Origin: Diphasiastrum complanatum
Taxonomy: Eukaryota; Streptophyta; Lycopodiopsida; Lycopodiales; Lycopodiaceae
Reading direction: 5' to 3'
DNA length: 64,000 nucleotides
NCBI GenBank assembly: GCA_029204225.1
Contig: CM055102.1
Coordinates: forward strand, 62,812,272 to 62,876,271
Shown piece after piece: positions 21,301 through 32,074 of this stretch. The notes beneath the pieces are model-generated. The model saw nothing but the letters and a program-made list of their open reading frames with translations, was not told where the DNA came from and searched no databases. Each line of letters opens with the position of its first letter. Position 1 is the stretch's first letter. The translations under genes were made by a program, and so were the position numbers.

Positions 21301-22292
21301 CCCTCATAAGACAATAAGGATGTAAAGTATTCCTTATGTCTTGTCATGTGAGATGAGGCTCCACTATCAATCCACCAAGGATCATTATCATCTATGTTGG
21401 CTAACAAACTTGAAGTCATAACAAGTGATTCACATGTGTTATGTTCTTCCTCATCTATTGTAAGATTTCCTTGCCTCTCTCCTTGCTCTCTTTTCTTCTT
21501 ATAACATTCATTTGCAAAATGACCTTTTATCCCACAATAAAAGCACTTGAACTTTGACTTATTGTTCTTAGTAGAAGAGGAAGAGGAAGAGTGATCATCA
21601 TGATCAAAGTTACCACCTTTGGACCATTTCCCTTTGCCTTTACCTTTGCCCTTGAATTTGCCTTTTGTGAAGAAAGCCTCTTCACCTCCACCTTGCAAGG
21701 ATGCACCATCAAGCTTTGATTGCAACCTATGTTCTTCAGCCAATAAGATTTCTTGCAAGTCAACCACACTTGGCAAGACTCTTTGAATGGCAAAACTTTG
21801 CACAAGGTTAGCATGTTCATTTAGCAAACCATTCAACATAACTTGGACTATTTCACCATCTTTTATGTTCTCATCAATGCATGCTAAATCATCACTTAGG
21901 GACTTAACTCTCAAGATAAATGCATGAGCACTTTCACCCTCTCTTTGCCTACTAGAAAATATTTGTCTCCTTAGGGTCAATACCCTAGATGTGGACTTTG
22001 ATTCAAAGAGCTTCTTTAAGGCATTCCATGCCTCACTTGCACTTTGACACTTTCCAACTTCCTTGAGAAGTTCATTTGTAACATTCATTTTAATGATATG
22101 AAGAGCCCTTTTGGCCTTCTTATCAAACCTTTGTTGCTCTTGAAGTGTGAGAGGTCTCTCTTCAATTTCTGCAACTATGTCCATGAGTTCATTCAACTCA
22201 AGTAAGGACTCCATCCTCACTTTCCAAGTAGAGTAGTTTGATGAACTCAACCTTTCACTAGACTCTAGCATGATCCCACCATTGGAAGCCAT
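18339..22292 (-). CDS. Copia gag-pol polyprotein, intact (element B)
   Basis: A 1,317-residue frame from ATG 22292. The gag N-terminus is MASNGGIMLESSERL with SNYSTWKVRMESLL. A basic GKGKGKGKW stretch precedes the zinc knuckle CFYCGIKGHFANEC (about 250-263). Protease WWIDSGASSHM lies near 307-317; the pre-integrase module has EVWHKRLGHPN. The integrase core has HSDIHSSS, RSDNGGEY and QQNGVAERKNR. RT contains KWIFKIKTNQDGS and YVDDII (Tyr at about 990). RNase H has FSDSDFAGD, SSTEAEYKAL and the C-terminal HHFVRDQV region. All key residues look present. The last codons (EEGV, stop) run through the polypurine tract into the 3' LTR. Clearly related to element A but a separate family. Confidence 0.96.
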   Translation of the reverse strand: MASNGGIMLESSERLSSSNYSTWKVRMESLLELNELMDIVAEIEERPLTLQEQQRFDKKAKRALHIIKMNVTNELLKEVGKCQSASEAWNALKKLFESKSTSRVLTLRRQIFSSRQREGESAHAFILRVKSLSDDLACIDENIKDGEIVQVMLNGLLNEHANLVQSFAIQRVLPSVVDLQEILLAEEHRLQSKLDGASLQGGGEEAFFTKGKFKGKGKGKGKWSKGGNFDHDDHSSSSSSTKNNKSKFKCFYCGIKGHFANECYKKKREQGERQGNLTIDEEEHNTCESLVMTSSLLANIDDNDPWWIDSGASSHMTRHKEYFTSLLSYEGEGNIIYTANDGQCDIKGIGTIPISLSTNRKANLENVLYIPSITKNLLSVSQMIDKGLDVEFIGDACLISKCGSLIAQGRRHGKLFKLDACVISNHEGCMAREQLTNQEVWHKRLGHPNFKSLEVMAKKELVLGLPKSLVANNSVCEHCALSKSHRLAYSRSTSRSKEAFQLVHSDIHSSSTTSNGGAKMYATFIDDFSRYTWIYLLKSKDEVFAAFVKFKNEMENQFNTKIKCLRSDNGGEYTSNRFKDFCIAHGIKREMSSPRTPQQNGVAERKNRTLCECAKAMRLHANLAKSFWGEALACANYLCNRWTSASLDGKTPHEVLYGRRPSVKHCRIFGCTCFVNITLDDRTKEDPSSKKGVFVGYSEVSKAYKVYIPSTKKVVISRDVIFHEENVSNVVDVDVDVPTNHHDVQDVLDEDGDATSKQTSRKTQRQRAKPSRLTYDEKGKQVVDNSNFAFLTSFDEPTCVGEAIQKKEWIQAMDHEHQALIKSNTWRLVKLPKDKKAIGCKWIFKIKTNQDGSINKYKARLVAKGYAQEYGIDYDETFAPVAKMVTIRILISLATLYDWDMWQMDVTNAFLNGDLEEDIYMEQPEGYVSHDEPNHVCYLQKSLYGLKQAPRSWYAKLNSFLLSQNFVMSEYDHSLYFRLNENDITLLLIYVDDIILSGGNNLDIDEIKMALKREFEIQDLGKLHYILGIEIIRTSKSTFICQEKYVNSILKRFHMEDCKVVSTPMESNVKLTTRSNERSFKDITLYRKLIGSLIWLTITRPDLSFVVGKLSQFMQDPSEAHWKLGKRVLRYISGSRDFGILYGGTTPNLCGFSDSDFAGDQMDRKSTSAFAIYLGDGVVSWLSKKQPTISLSSTEAEYKALTTCTKEILWIKRMLLDLHLLEPEKTPIILCDNLSAQSLASNPVFHARSKHIEIAHHFVRDQVIAKEVELQHVSSKECVADIFTKPLGKDLYLMHRSNLGMCSKTMLKLASNVEEGV
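18344..18356 (-). other. Element B polypurine tract
   Basis: Minus-strand GTTGAAGAGGGAG just before the 3' LTR. The same tract precedes the 3' LTR of element C. Confidence 0.85.
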
Positions 22293-23451
22293 GATTCTAA
22301 TGTTTCTTCAACTTTTAGGTTCTGTCCTAAAGCACTTAGCACTCACTTTTCTCTCAACAAATGATAGATAAAGAGATCTATGAAGATTTAGGACCCTAAA
22401 ACACTTCTATCTTGAACCTAGATGGTTTCCAAGCATAGAAAGGAAGATTGAAACACATGCAACACTTTGCACACACTAAGAATGGATTACAAAATCAAAC
22501 CAACCTGAACACACTCTTGCTTAAGCTCTCAAACTTTCCAGCAAGTGACCAAATCAAGTTATGGTGTGAAGAGTTACTTGCATTCTTAGAAAATACCCAA
22601 AACTAGGATGCCAAGATTACCTAGTAATGAACAAACTTGATCAACATATGATCAACACACTAAGATATTGATTCAACCTGTAAAACCACATGTAAATCAC
22701 ACTTCTAAAAGTTTATAAACTCCAGCAAGTGATAAATACAAGATTTAGAGGTGAATGAATGAGCACACTTAGTGAATCACAAGACTAGCTTCACTATCTT
22801 GTCAAATCTTGGTGTTTAGATGTAGATCTAAGATCACTTCACATGAGAATGTTCCTCAACCTGTTAAGAACCTGAAAACACACTTGCATAATGGTTAACA
22901 CCTTCCAGCAAATGCTCCAATCAAATTACATAAGGAGAGTTACTTACATGCTCAACAAAGTACACCAAAATTTATGCCAAAATTGATGACAATCTTTACA
23001 ATATGCTCTTCACTATGGAGCTTACAATATGTTCACCCAAAAAAGGGGATCTTTCATCCAAATGGGAGCTTTGCTCAGCCTTTAGGAGAATTACAACTCA
23101 CTCAAAAGAGCATTTGTCATCCACTTAAGGAGAAGTTTCATCCACTTAAGGAGAGTGTTCATCCAAGAATGGAGATTGTCAACAATAGGATTGAAAAGAA
23201 CATTGTTAGTATTGAATATGCACAAGCCTCACAATCACAAATGATTAGGTGTTATGATCTGATCCAAAATAGTTTCTTTTCAGCCTCTGATCTTCAATAG
23301 ACCTGAAATATGCTTTTGATCCACAAGTTCAACTCACAAAACAAAGGTTAGTAAGATTTGATCAACAAAGCAATGCAAAATCATGCTAGAACTTGATCAA
23401 ACATCCAAATATCACCAAAAATGGAATACTTACTGTAAATAGAAGCCAACC
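22293..23451 (-). other. Element B untranslated leader
   Basis: About 1.16 kb between primer site and gag start. It has degenerate internal repeats of an AAACCTGA/CCAGCAAGTG kind. A plus-strand open frame at 22974-23300 is antisense and has no known motif. Confidence 0.7.
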
Positions 23452-23464
23452 AGCTCTGATACCA
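23452..23464 (-). other. Element B primer-binding site
   Basis: Minus-strand TGGTATCAGAGCT adjacent to the 5' LTR; matches initiator tRNA-Met. Confidence 0.95.
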
Positions 23465-24118
23465 TGTGAAAAATACAGATCCTAAGTGGATCTAAACTCC
23501 AAGATCATTGGCTTGAATGCTTGCACTCCAAACTACATAAGCTAGGAATTGGCAACACATTCTATGCTACCTAGAATGCAAAGAACTTGATCAAAAAGCA
23601 TTTATCACAAATGGAAACTTCCATAAACATCAAGTGCGGCCCAAAATAGCATTATACAGTCCATAATACATCAGCCTATCACTTTTGGAAAGCACCTAAG
23701 ATCATACACAATAGCTTGAAGACAATACACACAACAATGCTCTCAATGGAGGAAGAAACAATGACAATGATCTATTGATCTCAATGAAGCATACAAAAGG
23801 TTTCTCCAACCTGTTCTCCACGACTTCCCTACTATTTATGGATGAGGAAGATGACTCTCTCTCCTCTCTCTAGAAGGTACTTGACCCTAGATATTCCCTA
23901 TATAGGAAAATAGCTAAAAATGGCTTATATGACCAAAATACATCAAAATGGTCTCATTTTGAAGGGTATGAAGTTTGACACTTCATCATACTGAAAAAAT
24001 ACAATAAATAAAAACATTGTGGCCTGGTTCACACGTGCAAAACTCCAGAACCAAAACTATTTACAATTTTAGCCAATTTAGGTCTCAAACTAGCTAGGAA
24101 ATGTTGACAATTTTCACA
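23465..24118 (-). repeat. Element B 5' LTR
   Basis: 654 bases; starts TGTGAAAATTG and ends TTTTTCACA on the minus strand. Contains CTATATAG near 23898 as a TATA candidate and one CACACGTGC motif. Confidence 0.95.
23898..23905 (-). promoter_or_regulatory. TATA candidate of element B
   Basis: CTATATAG, palindromic, within the 5' LTR. Position is plausible; the start site is not determined. Confidence 0.35.
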
Positions 24119-24123
24119 CTTGT

Positions 24124-24329
24124 TTGATAAGTAAGTTTGGATCCTTGATTGCTAAAGGAAGAAGGCATGGTAAAATTTTCAAAGTGGATGCATGTGTGAT
24201 CTCTAAGAATGAAGGATGTATGGCTAGGGAACAATTGACAAACCAAGAAGAGGTTGGGCCATCCCAACTTCAAATCTTTGGAGGTAATGGCAAAGAAAGA
24301 GCATGTTCTTGGTCTCCCTTTTCTTTTTT
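24124..24329 (+). pseudogene. Copia pre-integrase fragment, right half
   Basis: Resumes the fragment interrupted by element B: ISKFGSLIAKGRRHGK, then the MAREQLTNQE motif, then a frameshift before the pre-integrase histidines. Ends near 24329 in a T-rich tract. Confidence 0.8.
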
Positions 24330-24517
24330 TTGAATATTTTTGTCACATGCATAAGCACTTAAACAATAACACTATATTACACAATTGAACCATTATTATA
24401 AGCAAATATTCTAATCTACTTCAAATTCTCTCTCATTTTATGTCTGCTCATTTTTTTTCGCTCTCTCTCTTAAATTACAAATATAACATACAATTATCAT
24501 TAAACGTTATCTATTCA

Positions 24518-24578
<61 letters not shown>

Positions 24579-24668
24579 ATTACAAATCTAACATACAATC
24601 ACCATCAACATTATCTATCCATCTACTACTCTAAAATTTAATCAAACCACACACACACGCATACACAT

Positions 24669-24737
<69 letters not shown>

Positions 24738-25227
24738 ACTATCTATTCATCTATCATTCTTATTCCTAAATAAATATAAATCTAAAAATCTATTACTACC
24801 ATAGACTATATATTTATCTATAGCCTTGAATTCTAAATCAATGCAAAATGCCAAACACACACACACACATCTCGTCTCTCCCTCTCTCTTTTTTTCCTCT
24901 CTCTCTCACACACACACATTATAAATCTTACAATCTATTACTACCCAACACCATCTATATCTATTTGTCTATCAACCTAAATTATAGATCAATGCAAAAT
25001 TTAAAACACATACGCTTCCTCTCAAACACACACATACACTATCCTAAATGATTCTAACAATCTATTATAAACACTATCCTAAATCTCTCTCTCTCTCTCA
25101 AATTACAAATCTAATAATATATTATTACCAAACACTATCCTAAATAATATTACAAGAAGAACAATATCCAAAACCATATATGTTGGACACTCATTTTGGA
25201 ATCCACACGATATGTTATTGTGCTTGG
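24330..25227. repeat. Microsatellite-rich AT region
   Basis: Several CT tracts (about 24522-24577, 24674-24735, 25087-25101) and CA tracts (about 24645-24670, 24858-24870, 24906-24920) in AT-rich sequence. Blocks such as AATTACAAATCTAACATACAAT recur between them, so the region has grown by local duplication. Open frames here are poly-SL artefacts. No gene seen. Confidence 0.8.
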
Positions 25228-25340
25228 TGTTGGATTATTCTACTCTTGGAGTGATTCTTCCGATTAATCGATCTTTAATCTTCATCCACTTTATTATCCA
25301 ATTCTGTAGTTTTGTTCCTGTTTCTACACCATCTGCAATA
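25228..25340 (+). repeat. LTR start fragment related to element J
   Basis: TGTTGGATTATTC and the following ~100 bases match the J LTR start (2793, 5761) with many differences. The next 280 bases (25341-25624) are unassigned. Confidence 0.55.
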
Positions 25341-25624
25341 ATACTTGGGAATCAATAGGTGGCTCTGACATATCGAACATCATCTGACTTATCAATGATG
25401 CTGACGAAACTCGAAAAAGTCGACCATGTCGAAGTATAAAGTTACTATTCCACTTGATAGGAAGCTAAAGACTTGCCTTAACTGCTTGCAAGTAAATTTC
25501 TGGGAAGTCCTAACTAGATGGATGCAAGTGCATTACGACCATTTGCCAAATGCGACTGTGGCCTGATTAGTACATACATCATTACGTTATTGGTTTGTGT
25601 TCTCATCATCTGATTTGTACATGC

Positions 25625-26261
25625 TATGAGAGATTTCAACTAGTTTAGTCATATTTTGGTAAATTGTCAATAAGAGGCCAAAACTCATTTTAGACTTAGA
25701 GATAAACTTTTTGAAGTTACATTAGTTTAAAATACATTCAATAAACACTTTTTGAAAGTGTTCAAAAATAGTAGTCAAGTTTGAGAGAGATTCCAATTTG
25801 AACTTGGGGTACATTGAATCTAGACCCAAAATAGTAGGGTTTACATTTTGGAGGAAAAACCAAGTCGCCAAATAGGGTTTGGACACTCTATAAAAGGATG
25901 AAACTCGTGGAGAGACATATATTCTCTCTTCTCTCTCTCATTTCATCATTATACATGGTTCTCTTTGAGTTCTACTACTCATTGGTGCACTATCTTGGTG
26001 ATATCGTGCAATCTTGTGTGTAGAATGTTCATATTTTGCTATTTTTGGTTCCACACTTGTGAAATATAATAGGGTACTATAATTGTACGGAAAAAAAACA
26101 TATTTTATGTTTTGGTTCATGTTTGATCAGTATTTCTTAGAGTTTGCATCTCATTTTGTATGTAGTTGCTGATTTTCTACATTGGCAGGATTGTTGGTTT
26201 GCTCCTTATTGTAACCAAAGATTTGGAACATGGATTGGTTCTTGAATTGAAATCCTTCACA
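25625..26261 (+). repeat. Element C 5' LTR
   Basis: About 637 bases; first base pair appears changed (TATGAGAG versus TGTGAGAG in the 3' copy), ends CTTCACA. Confidence 0.85.
25889..25895 (+). promoter_or_regulatory. TATA box of element C
   Basis: TATAAAA, conserved in the solo LTR. The 3' LTR copy reads TATGAAA. Confidence 0.5.
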
Positions 26262-26863
26262 TGATATCAGAGCTATTGTGTTACAGTTTATGAAAGTTTC
26301 AGCCATCTGAATTAAGGATTTGGAGGAGTTACCAATGCTAGAGCATGCTAGATTGATCTCTACTAAAAAAATCAGCATTTTTGCATGTGTAGAATTGACC
26401 TTTTGTAGGTCAAAACTCAATATAGGGTTATATACTTGATCGATTCTGACTTCACACTTGGCTTACTAGATCTAGATGATTTTGGGTGCATTAGGAAGGT
26501 CTCATTGGAGTCTACAATAAGATATATCAAGTTTTTAAAAATTGCATGTAGAATTTGAGATATTCAGTTTTTTGTGATTTTGTCAAAACCCTAATTTTGA
26601 TTGGATCTCTAGTTTGTGAGGTTACTGAACTTCATTTGAGTGTGTTTCAATCTTAGGAAGTGGCAAGAATCATCAGATTGAGGATAGATCATAGGTTGAT
26701 CAATATTTCCCTATTCTATGTGTTGATTTTCTAGTTAGAGTGCTAGAAGAGATTTGAGAGGTTCCATATCTTTGTGATTTCTTCTTGAGTTAATTTTTTG
26801 ACGTTCAAGAAAGTGTTTTGTGAATTGGAACAATTTTTTAGAAGAAGATCAGGTCACTTCAAC

Positions 26864-27784
26864 ATGGCTACAAGTGGAGGCTTTATGTTGGAGAGCAATG
26901 ATGGGCTTACCTCGATCAACTATTCTACTTGGAGAGTGAAGATGGAGTCCTTATTGGAGATGAATGAGTTGATGGAGATTGTTGCAGGTGTGGAGGAGAG
27001 ACCTCAAGCATCTCAAGATCAAGTGAGGTATGACAAGAGAGCAAAGAAAGATATACAAATGATTAAGATGAATGTTACCAATGAGCTTCTCAAGGAAGTT
27101 GGTAAGTGCACATCATCTTTGGAGGCTTGGGAAGCTTTGAATAAGCTTTATGAATCCAAGTCTACATCAAGAGTGCTTACTCTTAGGAGAAAAATCTTTA
27201 AAATATTGCAAAAGAAGGAAGAGAGTACACATGCTTTTGTTAAGGGTTAAAGCATTCAATGATGAGTTAGCATGTATTGATAGAAGCATTAAGGAGGTAG
27301 AACTTGTTCAAGCTATACTTAATGGCTTGTTGGATGATCATGCTAATCTTGTTCAAAGTTTGCTATTCAAAAGACTTTGCCAAGTATTGTGGATTTGCAA
27401 GAGATCTTGGTGAATGAGGAGTATAGGCTTCAATCAAGAGGAGGTGGATCTACATTGACATCTCATTATGAAGAGGATGCTATGTTCATCAAAGGCAAGT
27501 TCAAGGGCAAAGGCAAAGACAAGTGGTATAAAGGGCAAGATCCAGGTGAGACTTCTCCTTTTGGTAAAAAGAAAGATAAGACTAAGTTGAAATGGTTTTA
27601 TTGTGGAATCAAAGGGCATTTTGCAAATGAATGTTTGAAGAAGCAAAGAGATGAAGGTAGCAAGCAAATCAACTTTACTACTAATGATGAGGATCTAGGT
27701 GGTGGTGATTCTCTTTTGATGTGTTCTTCAAGTCCAATATCAAGTGAAGGTGACAAAGATTCATGGTGGATTGAGTGGAGCTAG
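26864..27784 (+). pseudogene. Element C gag with zinc knuckle, frameshifted
   Basis: The first in-frame ATG is at 26864 (MATSGGFMLES); the open frame extends upstream to 26798 but lacks an ATG there. Gag reads to about 27245, shifts frame, continues to about 27370, shifts again and continues 27377-27784 with zinc knuckle FYCGIKGHFANEC (first Cys of the box replaced, WFYC) and the protease start DSWWIE. About 60-70% similar to B by eye. Frameshifts make it inactive. Confidence 0.85.
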
Positions 27785-28140
27785 TTCACACATGACTAGT
27801 CACAAGGAGCTCTTTACTCTTTTGGTCACTTATGATGGAGCCAAGAAAGCAATTCACATGGCCAATGGTGGTGAGTGTGTGATTGAAGGTATTGGTTCAA
27901 TTCTTATTTGTCTCTATACTAATAGGAAAGCAAGACTTGATGGTGATCTTTACATTCCTTCACTTTCAAAGAATCTATTAAGTGTTGGTCAAATGATAGA
28001 GAAAGGATACATCGTAAATTTTGGTGGTGATGTTTGTTTCATCACAAGGAAGAAATCTTGGTTGGTAGGGGCAATAGACAAGGTAGAATTTTCAAGCTTG
28101 ATGCTTTTGTTATGGCTAACAAAAAGGATGGAATGGAAAA
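27744..28140 (+). pseudogene. Element C protease and start of pre-integrase
   Basis: Contains SGASSHMTSHKELF, then LDGDLYIPSLSKNLLSVGQM and, after a frameshift near 28030, IFKLDAFVMANKKDG. The catalytic Asp is lost at the frame change near 27775. Similarity to copia stops at about 28140, before the HHCC histidines. Confidence 0.8.
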
Positions 28141-30208
28141 GGAGATTGGTCTCAACTTTCCAAAGTTACCTTTTAGCATCAATAAGATTGGTGGATCTTA
28201 TGCAAAGTGTAACAAGCTTCCTTATGCTAGATCTAGGTTAAAATATAATATGCTTATTGGAGATGTTCATCTTTGTGTTAACTTGGCTAGTCTTGAGGAT
28301 AATGATGGTGTTTCAATGGTTCTTCATGGCAAGTGCAAGCATGCAAAAGGTAAGGAAAGAGGTAACTTCATCAATGGAGGTGAAGGTTCTTCCTTGGAAA
28401 AGATTGTTGTTATTGATTTCTTTGATCATATGAAAAAAGATGTTGCTAGGTGCATGCATGAAGGAGATGGTTCTTCTACATTCTTTTGTTATGATTCTAA
28501 GAAAGTCATTTTTTCAGCAAGTGGAGTCACATGTCTTTATAAAGAGAGTAAATCAAAATGGTTCTATCAAGAGACTTGGTGAGGGAGATAGTCACAAGTC
28601 AATAAGAAGAGAAGCATGTGAAGAGTTCAAAGTAGGATGTACCTTAAATGATGTCATTGTGAATGATAGTGACAAAGAATCATTATCATATGAGTCATTA
28701 CCTAAAACATTGAGTAGAAGTTTATGTTTAAAAAAAGAGAGTACTTCAATCATCCTTATGTTGAAGGTACTAATCATTTTTTTCATGGCTTCTAATGTCT
28801 TTGAGGTTTCTACTTCTTATGATGCAATCATTAAGAGGGAGTCTTATAAAGGAAAGATCAATGGAAGATTGGTTCTCGGGAAGATCCAAGGCATGGATCT
28901 CACATCTCTTCATCAACTCAAAGGATTCTATGATTATGAATTGATCAGTCATGATCAAGATGGCAAAAAGTTGGTTGGAGAAGACTACATGGAGCAAATC
29001 GAGAGGCAATTTCTTCAAGACAGGGGAGACCTCATTGGTGAGATTATTGATGTTTGTTATGGACTTGAGAAGGCTGGATTTATTAGGTTTGATACTCATC
29101 TTCAGCTACTCTACTTCATGTTGGATGGAAAGTTTGGAATCTATCTTCTGATTTATGATGGTGACATTGGTGACATTGTTTTCACTAACCTTTATGGAAG
29201 ATTGAGATCAAGCATTGATGAGATCTTGTTGGATCTAGATCATATATTTGAGAGGGAGTATTTCCAGAGGTTCAGGTCAGAAGATTTTCATATCTTTGAT
29301 ATCTTTGATGATCAAGAGAAAGGTAAGCAAGTGGAAGCGACTCACTGTGCTATACTCACATATTTCTTGTGTAAATGATGCTATGCAAGTGGATATTGGT
29401 TCTCATGGTTTTAATACTGGAAAAGAAAGTAATGGATCTGGAAAAAAAGTTTTTCAATGGCTTTGATGGTCAAGTTGATCTCAAAGGGCTTCAACAAGGC
29501 AAAAAGGAAGTTGGCAATTTGGAGGTAGTCAAGAGCATTGCAATATCTTATTGTTGGAGTTGTACTAGCATTATTGGCTAGTTTTTCTGATGGAAATGAA
29601 GCTATTGGAGGTTCATTATATCACTCATCCATGATCAAGTTCAATGTTTGGAGATTGTCATTTTTTGGTGAATTCATGGTCATTTTCTTGTGTCAAGTAG
29701 ATCTTGAAGATGGACTAGTGCAAACTACTTGGTTTATGGACTCATGTGGTGCTGGATTTGCATCATTAACGTACTCACCTACTCATGGATTTCCAAGGTT
29801 TGATGATACCTTGTGACAAGATGGAGATGGAGGCTCATTCATGGAGTTTTATGGTGGAGACATATCAAGAAAGGACAAAGTTGGAAGAGACAAGCAAGCA
29901 AATGGTCATCACTCGCATTTATTGTTTGGTTACTGTAAATTTCCAGAGAGTTCAAAGTTTAAAACATGGAGGAATCATTTCATTCACGGTTCTAGTTACA
30001 TTTGGTTCTTCATGTTCTAGTTATATTTTCATGTCTAAAATTGATGTAAGAGATAGTGCAGCATCCAATTTGGACACTATTCTCTATATCACTTATGAAA
30101 GATACTTCAGAACCTTAGAAAGGAGATCTATACTTAGGATGGAGATCATTCTGAGGTTGGATCAAAGTAGTATGGTTAAAATGATGCCAAAACTAGTTGA
30201 AGAGGGAG
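28141..30208 (+). other. Non-copia cargo region of element C with open frames
   Basis: No integrase, RT or RNase H motif is readable in any frame. The longest frame, 28440-29378 (312 codons), overlaps an open frame 28034-28582. It includes a charged segment with GKINGRLVLGKIQGMDL and YDGDIGDIVF. A third frame, 29785-30213 (142 codons), ends in the same EEGV-stop through the polypurine tract as element B. The 300-codon frame is longer than expected for random AT-rich DNA but has an in-frame neighbour structure suggestive of decay. I do not recognise the protein; it could be captured host sequence or a scrambled pol. Confidence 0.55.
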
Positions 30209-30825
30209 TGTGAGAGATTTCAACTAGTTTAGTCATATTTTGGTAAATTGTCAGTAAGAGGCCAAAACTCATTTTAGACTTAGAGATAAACTTTTTGAAG
30301 TTACATTAGTTTAAAATACATTCAATAAACACTTTTTAAAAGTGTGCGAAAGTTGGTAGTCGAGTTTGAGAGAGATTCAAATCCAAAAATAGTAGAGTTT
30401 ACATTTTGGAGAAAAAACCAAGTGGCCAAATAGGGTTTGGACACTCTATGAAAGGATGTAACTCGTGGAGAGACATATATTCTCTCTTCTCTCTCTCTCA
30501 TTTCATCATTATACATGGTTCTCTTTGGGTTCTACTACTCATTGGTGCACTATCTTGATGATATCTTGCAATCTTGTGTGTAGAATGCTCATTTTTTGCT
30601 ATTTTTAGTTCCACACGTGTGAAATATAGTAGAGTACTGTAATTGTACGTACAACAAACATATTTTATGTTTTGGTTCATGTTTGATCAGTATCTCTTAG
30701 AGTTTGCATCTCATTTTGTATGTAGATGCTGATTTTTCTACATTGGCAGGATTGTCGGTTTGTTCCTACTGTAACCAAAGATTTGGGACATGGATTGGTT
30801 CTTGAAAGATCTGAAATCCTTCACA
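30209..30825 (+). repeat. Element C 3' LTR
   Basis: About 617 bases, starts TGTGAGAG, ends TTCACA. Compared with the 5' copy it lacks about 20 bases near 30382 and has a number of substitutions. Confidence 0.85.
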
Positions 30826-30950
30826 TGATATCAGAGCTATTGTGTTTCAGTTTATGAAAGCATCAGCCATCTTTATCAAAGATTTGGAGGAGTTACCAAT
30901 GCTAGAGCGTGCTAGATTGATCTCTACTCAAAAATCAGCATTTTTGCTAC
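30826..30950 (+). repeat. Primer site and leader copy downstream of the C 3' LTR
   Basis: TGATATCAGAGC and about 110 further bases match the leader after the 5' LTR (26262-26390), then the match stops. This means a second internal region once followed, as in a tandem LTR array. Confidence 0.8.
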
Positions 30951-31207
30951 ATTAGAGAAACTTAGAGCCTAACGAGGGCCTTTGAATAAGATGTCTTTTT
31001 TTTTTTTCTCAATTTTGTAGCCATGTGGACCAATAGAAACCTTGATATCAGACTTCTATGTAACGTAGCTTTTCTCAGATATAAATAAAATAAAAACTTT
31101 TTAAATATATAAATGTTTCGTTGGGAAGCATGTGAAAATGCTATTGGATGTTGAGGCCTGCCCTTCCATCTAATCACTGCCCAAAGAGGTCCGAAACTAT
31201 TGAAAAT
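30951..31207. other. Unassigned spacer
   Basis: AT-rich; no motif recognised. Confidence 0.4.
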
Positions 31208-31545
31208 TGTTAGAATAAGTAAGCTCAGTTTCTCTCACAGTTCATGACTTTCTGTGTTTAGCAATGATTTTGAGTTTTCATTACTTTTGTGATAGTATGC
31301 ATATGTGCCAGTTTGGCGGTACACGTAGTGTAAGTTCGAACACGCATCCCATAACGGGGACCGAACTGCCATGCAATGGTATCCCACAAAAATTACACTG
31401 TATATATATATCTTTCAGTCTCTTTTGTAAATACAGTTCAGAAGAGTTTTATTGGCTTGGTGTGTGATCTCTCTTTACTATTTATCTAATTGATGCTAGA
31501 TTGCTTGCAAATTAGCTAACTATACTGCCAATAAGATCCTTGAGG
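31208..31545 (+). repeat. Element G 5' LTR
   Basis: Starts TGTTAGAATAAG and matches 41679-41975, with clear divergence. Right end approximate, about CCTTGA. Both copies have a GGGGACCGAACTGCCAT motif. A possible TSD AAAAT occurs at 31203-31207 and about 41977-41981, but the LTR end would not be a standard CA, so this is weak. Confidence 0.65.
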
Positions 31546-31850
31546 GAGACAAATTTTGGAAAAATTAAAAGAACCATTTATGGGTAGTTAAGTAGTCAAA
31601 TCGGGTTGGAACGCCCTTCAACTTCATAAAAAAATTTCAGGTGAAAGGGACGCTGAAGGTCAAATTCATTTGAAGAAAAGTTTTACTTCAAGGTGAAGAA
31701 ATAGTGTATTTTTTTTTCAAAGGCCCTTATCTTTTAGCTCTTTTTTCCATTTACGGCCATCCAAAAGCCAAAATCCTCCAAATTAAGGGCAGAAAAGGAT
31801 TGTATCCTACAAGTATAGTATCTGAAAGCAGAGAGATTGTCGCGCAAAAA
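31546..31850 (+). other. Element G leader
   Basis: Sequence between the G 5' LTR and the start of the inverted-repeat arm; no primer site of the usual kind is visible. Confidence 0.4.
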
Positions 31851-32074
31851 GTGTTTGGAGTGCGCCAAAAGTCTTTTCACCATTCCAGTGGGCGAGTAGT
31901 TAGGAGTTGGTGATGAAGGGCATTTCGGAGGATGACACCGATTTGGCTAAAGAGCGGCGGGAGGTCCTGAAACTTTTTTGGTCAGACCTTAAAGTTGACT
32001 TTTAGAAGTCTAAATTGCTCTATAAGCTTGTCATTGGGCCTCATTAAAGCGCTACAGGAGCAATTTTTGGTGAA

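Larger units (their letters stand above)
17689..24118 (-). mobile_element. Element B: complete Ty1/copia retrotransposon
   Basis: A 6,430-bp minus-strand element with LTRs at 23465-24118 (5') and 17689-18343 (3'), exact primer site, polypurine tract, 1,317-codon gag-pol frame and target duplication CTTGT (17684-17688 and 24119-24123). By eye the LTRs differ by one substitution and one single-base length change. It inserted into the protease/pre-integrase region of a decayed relative. Recent and possibly functional. Confidence 0.97.
25625..30825 (+). mobile_element. Element C: RT-less copia-related element with foreign 3' half
   Basis: LTRs at 25625-26261 and 30209-30825 enclose gag and protease remnants followed by about 2 kb with no copia integrase, RT or RNase H. 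The primer site is TGATATCAGAGC, one base off the usual. The polypurine tract is GTTGAAGAGGGAG. No target duplication is visible, and the 3' LTR is followed by leader sequence. Coding parts are frameshifted. It could only have moved with enzymes from a relative such as B. Confidence 0.85.

Noticed and set aside
22974-23300. 108-codon plus-strand frame in the element B leader
   Set aside because: Antisense to the element, repetitive (HPLKE words), no known domain.
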